A stretch of 64,000 bases of DNA, taken from NCBI RefSeq assembly GCF_902686445.1, contig NC_062218.1, positions 135,827,241 through 135,891,240 on the forward strand. The letters are read 5' to 3'. Below, in pieces: positions 56,802-64,000 of this stretch (position 1 is the first letter of the stretch; every line of letters begins with the position of its first letter). The notes beneath the pieces were generated by a model that saw only the letters and a list, made by a program, of their open reading frames with translations, was not told the origin of the DNA and searched no databases. This DNA is from Sciurus carolinensis (taxonomy: Eukaryota; Chordata; Mammalia; Rodentia; Sciuridae). The position numbers were made by a program, and so were the translations under genes.

Positions 56802-59088
56802 GGAGATCCAAGATGGCGGACTAGAGGGAGGCTGCTTCCTTGTCGCTCCATAACTCGGATTTCAAGCAGAGGATATCTGTTTCTCAGTGAGGCAGTTTTT
56901 GCTGCTTATCAATCCTCTGCTGTTTAACCCATTTGTCTACTGCAATCACCTGCAGTCTGCCAGCATATGCGCTACTTTTTGAGTCCAGAATGCTCACTGT
57001 CTGGCGCCTACCATATGCCATTTGCCTGCCTCCTGCCTGTCCATCGCCTGCCTTTCACCTACCCATCACCCACCACCTGAAGTTCACCTGCCAATCATCC
57101 GACAGCAGCCAGCAGACTGACTGCAGACCACCAGTGCAGGACCAGCTGCCTGCTGTTGCCTGGAAGTTCATTGTCATAGTACCTGCAGGTTTGGTTACCC
57201 GTGGCTGCCGCCATTTTGAGACAACAACCAGGACCTGTAGGACCCCTGGTCGGACTGACTGGACCCGTCTCCAGGACCCCTCAGGCTGACCAACCACTCC
57301 CTGCCCCGGGGGCCCTCAGACTGACTGCTCCCCTGACTGACTGCGCCCTACCACCAGGACCTCCATACTGACTGACTGTACCCGGCCTCCAGGATCCTGC
57401 TACCAGACCAACAACACCCCAACTCCAGGATCCAAGACCCCTGCCCGACCAACCGCACACCCCATCTACGATCTCCAGCCAACCACGCCCACACCCCCAG
57501 CTGCAGCTCTCCATTTGCCAACACATTGGGAAGCCAGAACGGCCCTTTTGGATAATCCTGGAAGCTGTATCTCCCATCTTAAGGTGGGACAAATCCCATC
57601 CTGAGAAGCCTGCTAGAGATTGGAAGCTCATTGTCAGGTACTTCTCATACATCAGGCTACTGAAGACTGGGAGGTTTGAATACTATATGACTGTTATAGT
57701 GTAGATTTTCTTTTTTCTCCTTATTGAAAAATTTTAAGTTTTTATTTCTTTTCTTGCTCTTTTCCTTTTTTTTTTTTTACCAGTTCCCTCAGAGTCTCTT
57801 TCTCCCTTTTCGCATGCTAACAACCAACTTCTTTTGATTGCTCTCACTCTTTTTATTATCTAGAACTTATATATATTCTTTTCTTAGTCCATTAACAGCT
57901 ACATCCAATACCCCTCCCCATCCTCATTGTCCTCCATTAGATACTGTAGACCTTATTGCAAATCTATTTGTTATACTGAAGATAATAATTGAACTCATTC
58001 TGTTTATTATGACAATTTGTTAACATCCTCATAGGGGCTATTTGGTTTATGGTTGCATATTGATTGTCCATACTGGGCACTGCTAATATTAATCTTCCCC
58101 TTAAAGAAAAGTTATTAGAAACCTATAGGGTCACTATAAGCCTATGGGGGGAAACTGCAATACCCTAGATCTGCACTACTAGAGGGGAAGATACATGAAC
58201 AACATGAAAAAACAAGGAAAGAAAATGATCCAAACCAATCTAGATTCTATATTAATAGAATCCAGTGACAGTATGGTAGAAGAAATGTCAGAAAAGGAAT
58301 ACAGATTATACATAATTAAAATGATTCATGAAGCAAAGGATGATATAAGAGAGCAAATGCAGACAATGAATGATCACTCCAATAAGCAGTTGAAAGAGCA
58401 ACTGCAGGAGACAGAGATTCTCAAACAAAAAACAAAACAAACAAACAAAAAGAAACCAAATGGGGGCTGGGGAGATAGCTCAGCTGGTAGAATGCTTGCC
58501 TCACAAGCACAAGGCCCTGAGTTCGATTCCCGGTACAGCAAAAAAAAAAAAAAAAAGAAAAAGAAACCAAATGGAAATCTTTAAAATGAAGGAAACAATA
58601 AACCAAATAAAAAATTCAATGGAAAGCATCACCAACAGACTTAGAACACTTGGAAGACAGAACTTCAGACAAGGAAGACAAAATATTTAATCTTGAAAAT
58701 AAAGTTGCCCAAACAGAGAAGATGGTAAGAAATCATGAACACAATCTCCAAGAACTATGGGACATCATGAAAAGACCAAATTTAAGAATTATCAGGATTG
58801 AGGAAGGTACAGAGATACAAACTAAAGGAATAAACAATCTATTCAATGAAATAATATCAGAAAATTTCCCAAACCTGAAGAATGAAATGGAAAATCAAAT
58901 ACAAGGGGCTTACAGAATACCAAATACACAAAATCACAACAGATCCACACCAAGGCACATTATAATGAAAATGCCTAACATACAAAATAAAGATAGGATT
59001 TTGAAGGCTGTGAGAGAAAAGCATAAGATTACATATAGGGGGAAACCAATACGGATATCAGATTTCTCAGCCAAGACTCTAAAAAAGA
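56802..59088 (+). mobile_element. L1 with intact 5' end but missing most of ORF1's end, ORF2 and 3'UTR
   Basis: Starts ggagatccaagatggcggac, carries a 5'UTR of about 1.4 kb, then ORF1 from the ATG at 58195. ORF1 reads MNNMKKQGKKMIQTNLDSI to about 58440, is split by an ID (58464-58557), and continues in a neighbouring frame with RLRTLGRQN, KVAQTEKMVRNHEHNLQELW and KMPNIQNKDRILK to about 59085. This includes the coiled-coil and RNA-binding part of ORF1p. It stops at an A-rich site (ctctaaaaaa). No ORF2 follows. Confidence 0.9.
58464..58557 (+). repeat. ID SINE in L1 ORF1
   Basis: Complete ID. aaaaagaaaccaaatgg is duplicated at 58447-58463 and 58558-58574 (17 bp, perfect). The corresponding place in the other L1 (near 7285) is a plain A run. 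Confidence 0.95.
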
Positions 59089-59089
59089 A

Positions 59090-59770
59090 TTTAACATTTG
59101 GAGTCACAGAAATATTTAGTTTCTATACATTACAATTATAAACAATTGAATCAATTTTACGATAATTCAATTTTAAAACAATTGAATTACAATTACAAAT
59201 ACAACAGAACAGATAGTTTGGGGTATAGAAATAATATGGGTAATAAAGAAAGGAAGGAAATCAAGGATGACTCCCCGCTTTCTGACCTGAGCAGTTCAGT
59301 GAATGGACAGTACTATTCATTGGGACAGAAAGATGAGAAAATATTAAAGAAGGTGGGGAATGATAAAGGGAAAAAGAGACTGAAGAGGTATTTTATACAT
59401 ACTAATTTTCAGGAGCCAGGAAATCCAGGTGGAGATGTCTAATAGAAAGATACCTATATGCAGACAAAGAGGTAAGTTGCAGCTTAAAATATAACTGAGA
59501 GTCAGTGGCATATGCATAATATTTAATATTATGGAATTTAATAATACCATCCAGAAAGCATGTATAGGAGTAAGAAGAAAAGAAAAGAGAGATCAGAACC
59601 TTAAGGAATACTAATATTCAAGGAAAAGAGAAAGTAACCAAAACTGGTAAAAATATTGAGAATATTGCTAAAGAGAAATAGCAACCATAAAGGTCAAAAG
59701 AGAAGGGTGGGATATCCTAAAAAATCAAGAAAAGAAATCCTTGTAAAACAATAAGTATTGATCAAGAATA
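59090..59770. other. Unassigned intron sequence
   Basis: AT-rich opening with several caattgaatt-type short palindromes (about 59145-59190), then more ordinary sequence. One part (about 59330-59460) resembles a dispersed old repeat, but I cannot name it. No coding signal beyond chance open frames. Confidence 0.4.
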
Positions 59771-59988
59771 TCAAATGCTGCCAGGTGTGGTGACACACAG
59801 GTGGGATTACACACCTGTAATCCCAGCATCTGAGTAGGCTGAGACAGGACAATCCCAAGTTCAAAGCCAGCCTCAGCAACTTAGCGAGGCCCTAAGCAAC
59901 TCAGTGAGACACTGCCTCAAAATAAGAAATAAAATGGGCTGGGGATGTGGCTCAGGGGCTAAGTGCTCCTGGATTCAATCCCTGGCAT

Positions 59989-59999
<11 letters not shown>

Positions 60000-60050
<51 letters not shown>
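60000..60050 (+). repeat. A run followed by (AT)n
   Basis: The A tail of the B1-dID at 59775-59990 grades into AT and ACAT units. Confidence 0.9.
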
Positions 60051-60051
<1 letters not shown>

Positions 60052-60984
60052 CCAAATGCTGCTTGGGAAATAAGGGTTGAAAAATGTTTTATTTAATAAC
60101 TGGGAAGCCACTTGAGGCTTTATTAAGGGCAGTTTGGGGAATGTGTGGGAACAAAGGTTAAATCAGAAAGAAGCAAAGCAAGCCCCACACCTGTAATCCC
60201 AGTAACTCAAGAGGCTGAGGCAGGAGGACCACAAGTTAGAGGCCAGCCTCAGCAATTTAGTGAAACCCAGTCTCAAAATCAAAAATCAAAAGGGATGGGG
60301 ATGTAGGTAAAGTGCCTCCAGGTTCAATCCCTAGTACCAAAAAGAAAGACACAAGCAAATGAGACTGAATTGAGCACAGAGGAGAGTTTCACAATCATCC
60401 AAACAGCAACTACAGAATCAAAGAGGAACGTGCAGTAATGGTACAAATTGAGACCCCAGGTCCTACCTTTGTAACTTTCTATTCTATAGAACTCAATGGG
60501 AATTGTTTTCTAATTTAATACCTCAACTCACACAATACATTAGAATATACTAATCACTTCAAGAATTTACCAACTGGGGCTGGTGATGTAGCTCAGGAGT
60601 AGAATGCTTAACAAACATGTGCAAGGCCCTGGGTTTGATTCCCTGCAAAGGGAAAACAAATGAACAAACAAGAAAGCAACAGAAGTGGGATAACAAAGGC
60701 TAAGATTCAATCTCAGGATCTACATAACATTTATGAAAAGTGATGTTGTAACAGCAAACAAATGAACTAAAAACACAGGTAGATCATGCGTTTAATTAAA
60801 ACCCGAAAGAAAAATAGGTAGGTAGCAGTTTAGAAAAGTGTCAGTCAATATTTACTAAAATTATACACATTTACCCATGTAAAGAAACTGAAAAGGTTCT
60901 GATCTTTGATTTAGAGATTAATTCAAAGATCTGAGATCAAAAGATAACTACATAATAGGGCAACAGTTACTAAGTAAGACTGCT

Positions 60985-61195
60985 TACATTTAAATCTGGA
61001 TTCTACAATTTAGTACTCCTGTGAACACCAACTAGTTGACTACTCACCAGTTTCCTTGTCAGTAAAAATAACAGTTCTTACCTCAAAGGGCTATTGTAAG
61101 AATTAAATGAGATATGCATATAATAGAACTACCAAGCACTGTGTGCCTGGGCACATAGTAAGTGAACAATAAATATTAATTCCTGTTACTATTTT
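60985..61195 (+). repeat. MIR SINE
   Basis: Good MIR pattern: ctagttgactactcaccagt, gtttccttgtcagtaaaaat, aagggctattgtaagaatta, aatgagatatgcatataata and gggcacatagtaagtgaaca, then ataaatattaattcctgtta. Ancient mammalian element. Confidence 0.85.
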
Positions 61196-61506
61196 TTTCT
61201 TTCTCTCTCCCCCGACCTACCCTTTTTTGGTGGTACTGGGCATAAAACCCAGGACCACTCTACCACTTAGCTATCCCCAGCCCTTTCTGAATCAGGATCT
61301 CACTAAATTACCCAGGCTGACTTTAAACTTTTGAACCTATTGCTTCAGCCTCCAGAGTAGCTGGGATTACAGGCCATCACCACTGCAACCAGCACTATTT
61401 CTGTCTTTAAGAAGCTCTCAATCTATCAGCAGAGATAAAACAAGAAGCTCAATGGTCACTAAATGCAATACGGTAGGTTCTTTTTTTTTTCTTTTTTTTT
61501 TTTTTT

Positions 61507-61524
61507 GGGGGGGGGGGGGGGGGG
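61507..61524 (+). repeat. Homopolymer of 18 G after a T run
   Basis: T-rich stretch 61480-61506, then 18 consecutive G, then a minus B1-dID body starting accagggattgaacccagga. Unusual length for a G run in mammalian DNA. Confidence 0.95.
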
Positions 61525-63062
61525 ACCAGGGATTGAACCCAGGAGCACTTAACCACTGAGCCACATCCACAGCCCTTTTTTTATTTTGAGACAGATTGTC
61601 CAGGATGGCATCAAACTTGAGATTCTCCTGCCTTAGCCTCCTGAGTTGCTGGGATTACAGAGGCTCACAAATTCTGTTTTGACTGATGGTACTGTACAAA
61701 AAAGAACCAGAAAAAATAAGAATTTGGAAGTGAACTCTAATATTACTATTAACAAATCAATACATGTTTAGTGAACTGAACTGCAAAATACCCAATTCTA
61801 ACACTTTTGTTCAACAAAACTGGTTACCCCTAAAATGTGCTAGACTATGGGGAGCTGGAAAAAGAATGACATCTTTCCCTTCACAGGGCTTACAGTCTAG
61901 AGGGAAGGTGACCAAACATTTTAAAGTTACAATATAGCAGGAATAAAGGAGAAAGGTAGAGAATATCCTTCTCATCCTTTATTCTATAGTAAAAAAAGTG
62001 AATATTACATAATTATTATAAATGAATGAAATCAATAAAACTGCAATTTGTCTTGGCAAGTTGATTCAAATAGTTGATAAAGCAGGTAAGATTCAGTGGG
62101 ATTAATTATTTGACTTTACCCTTATTACATGGTAATCAGATTAAGATCAGCTAATTTTAAACAGTTTGCAGTCTCGCTATCAATTTTTTTGCAAAGGAAA
62201 TATATACAATCCACACAAAGACTTAGAAAAACTTGTCCAGACAACTTTTAGGATATAATGCAAATTCTGTAACATAATGACACCATACGATATGAAAGCA
62301 AGTCATAGAAAAATGAAAAGGGTCATTATTAGATCTTTTGATTATAATCTAAAAATATCTGAACATCTAACTGTACTATAATATGTAACTTATGTAAGCT
62401 ACATTAAATCTAAAGCTTGAGTTTTCAATAGAATATTTAAGCAGTAATCACTCCCTTAGAAGAGTTAACTAAAACTAGATTCCAGCATTGAAACTTCTCT
62501 TTTTCATTTGTTAAATTTCTTTCTTTTTTTTTTTGTACTGGGGATTGAACTGAGGGATGCTTTACCACTGGGTTACATACTCAGCTCTTCTTATATTTTA
62601 TTTTGAGATACGGTCTTACTAAGTTGCTTAGGGTCTCACTAAATTGCTGAGGCTGGCCTGGAACTTTTGTTCCTCCTGCCTCAACCTCCAGAGTCACTGA
62701 GATTCACAGGCATGCACTACCATGCTCACTGAAACTTTTTCCTCTTAACCTTCTAGAGGAATATCCCCCACCCTACTCAATTCACCAACACATCCTTATT
62801 CTCTGTATTATTACTAGGATAAACAACAACAACCAACCATTTATTGAAAATAAACTTTAGAAACAAAGCTTAGAAAAAGTGAAGTCAGGTGCAGAGGTGC
62901 ACATTTATAATCCCAACTATTTGGGAGGCTGAGGTAGAAAGAATTCAAATTCAAGGACAGCCTGGGCAACTAGCTCTTCTCAAAATAAAAAAGGTGGGGA
63001 TGTACCTCAGTGATAGAGTGCTCTCCTCCAAAAAAAAAAAAAAAAAAAAGCTAAAATTATAT

Positions 63063-63167
63063 ATATATATATATATATTTTTTTTTGGGGGGGGGTGCTG
63101 GGGATCGAACCCAGGGCCTTGTACTTACAAGGCAAGCACTCTACCGCCTGAGCTATCTCCCCAGCCC
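63063..63167 (-). repeat. ID SINE, minus strand
   Basis: TA/T-rich tail, nine G, then tgctggggatcgaacccagg and gagctatctccccagcccc. ctaaaattatat flanks it (63051-63062 and 63168-63179). The TA run grew from the duplicated target sequence. Confidence 0.9.
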
Positions 63168-64000
63168 CTAAAATTATATCTTAAAAGTGTCTTATATGTA
63201 CACACTTCTGTGATTTCACTCCCCATCTCAGTTGGCACATTCTTCCAGCGGCTATCACCCTGAAATGAAATCACCAGTTACACTGCTGAATTTCCAACTG
63301 GCTCTGGTAACCTATGTACAGGAAGTGATTTCTTATTCTCTTTTAGATCTTCAAGGGCAGACCTTAGATGGTGTGCAACAAATGTCTATTGGCCTGAATC
63401 AAATCAACATAGTAATAACACCACCAAAAGAGCATATATCACAGTGGTTAAGTTCCTTGGAGCATTTCAAAATTACAATAACCACATCTATATATAAACT
63501 CAAAAGCACATTTGCAAGATTTACCTTTGAAAGTTTATATAAGATTGCAATTTAGAAATTATATGAAAAATCCATGGCCCTGTGACATCTTGCTTTATTT
63601 TTCACCTTAAAGTGAATATCTTAAAATAATTTCATCTTCTGTGTAAATGCTACTAAATACCATAGAGTAGAATGTAGTTTACGTAATCTGCTACTATAAA
63701 CTGGAGAAAGAACAAATGATTCAAGTTAACACACTTTCAGTGCCTATTCCCCATTTATTCTTGCTTCAGCCCACATAGCTGCCTACCCATAGATATTTTA
63801 AAGGTCCTACAAAGAGACTTCTTTGTAAAGAAAACAGTAGTTGTCTCTAAAAACAATGTAAACTGGCCATTTTAGTCACTGGCTATTTTCTCCAACTTCA
63901 CAGTAATCTTAGATTCCAGTATGCACTTTAAGCACTTCAGTATTATTCTACTGGTCTTATTTCCATAAATCAAAGAGGTGTAAGTAAATGGGTAAGCAGG

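Larger units (their letters stand above)
46456..64000 (-). other. SEC24A intron 1, visible 17.5 kb
   Basis: B1-dID 46520-46710 and 46730-46920; L1 46955-47560; ID 47728-47841; minus ID about 47860-47935; long-tail ID 48091-48230; B1/B1-dID 48720-49040 and 49150-49360; RPS8 pseudogene 49579-50400; minus B1-dID 50560-50730 and 51085-51290; unique 51300-51940; B1 pieces 51950-52105; minus B1-dID 52205-52400; minus L1 52425-52720; MIR about 53080-53140; MLT1 53150-53605; minus B1-dID 53670-53860; ID 54290-54365; B1-dID with nested ID 54432-54735; MLT1 55030-55215; ID about 55215-55325; B1-dID 55335-55550; L1 pieces 55770-59088; unique 59090-59770; B1-dID 59775-59990 and 60180-60345; ID 60575-60650; MIR 60985-61195; minus B1-dID 61225-61400, 61510-61670 and 62525-62735; B1-dID 62885-63050; minus ID 63063-63167. 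63180-64000 holds nothing I recognise. Confidence 0.72.

Noticed and set aside
59140..59195. Replication or protein-binding site from clustered caattg palindromes
   Set aside because: AT-rich low-complexity sequence; short palindromes are expected by chance here.
63232..63555. 107-codon plus-strand gene near the window end
   Set aside because: No similarity I can recognise and no coding-type composition. Probably a chance frame in intron 1.

Overview
This is a mammalian, almost certainly rodent, genomic window. The repeat content points to a squirrel-family (Sciuridae) genome: many young tRNA-derived ID SINEs, dimeric B1-dID-type SINEs (a 7SL-derived B1 half joined to an ID half) and rodent-type LINE-1 with a CCAAGATGG-type 5' end. 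I see nothing prokaryotic, no CRISPR array and no new gene system. Most of the window is intron.

The one real gene is SEC24A on the minus strand. SEC24A is the COPII inner-coat cargo adaptor. Sixteen consecutive coding exons are readable, from 46455 down to 1238. They join with canonical AG/GT borders and matching phases into about 816 uninterrupted codons. They cover the proline-rich N-terminal region, the C-x2-C zinc finger, the whole trunk (vWA-like) domain and the beta-rich region, up to the start of the helical domain. I number them exons 2-17, because the short first coding exon is not in the window and should lie beyond 64000. The later helical and gelsolin-like exons lie before position 1.

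Region by region. 1-858 is a CpG-rich minus-strand copy of the 5' end of POLR1B (RNA polymerase I second-largest subunit). It has an early stop but keeps what looks like the exon 1/intron 1 junction, and it sits inside a SEC24A intron. 1238-46455 holds the SEC24A exons. Intron 15 contains a nearly full-length dead L1 (5680-12480), whose ORF2 carries a tailless 7SK RNA retrocopy with 17-bp target duplications. Intron 3 carries a MER2-type DNA transposon copy, a Z-DNA-prone palindromic dinucleotide tract and several L1 pieces. Intron 2 carries several L1 3' ends, one with telomere-like repeats. Intron 1 (46456-64000 and beyond) has an RPS8 processed pseudogene split by a later ID insertion, two MLT1-type LTR pieces, an L1 that keeps its 5' end but lacks its 3' end, and a long perfect hairpin.

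The genes do not form a pathway. SEC24A is the host gene, and everything else is inserted or decayed sequence in its introns. The interest lies in how some insertions happened: tailless 7SK, unspliced POLR1B, a 3'-truncated L1, a very small L1 and an ID with a GC-hairpin end.
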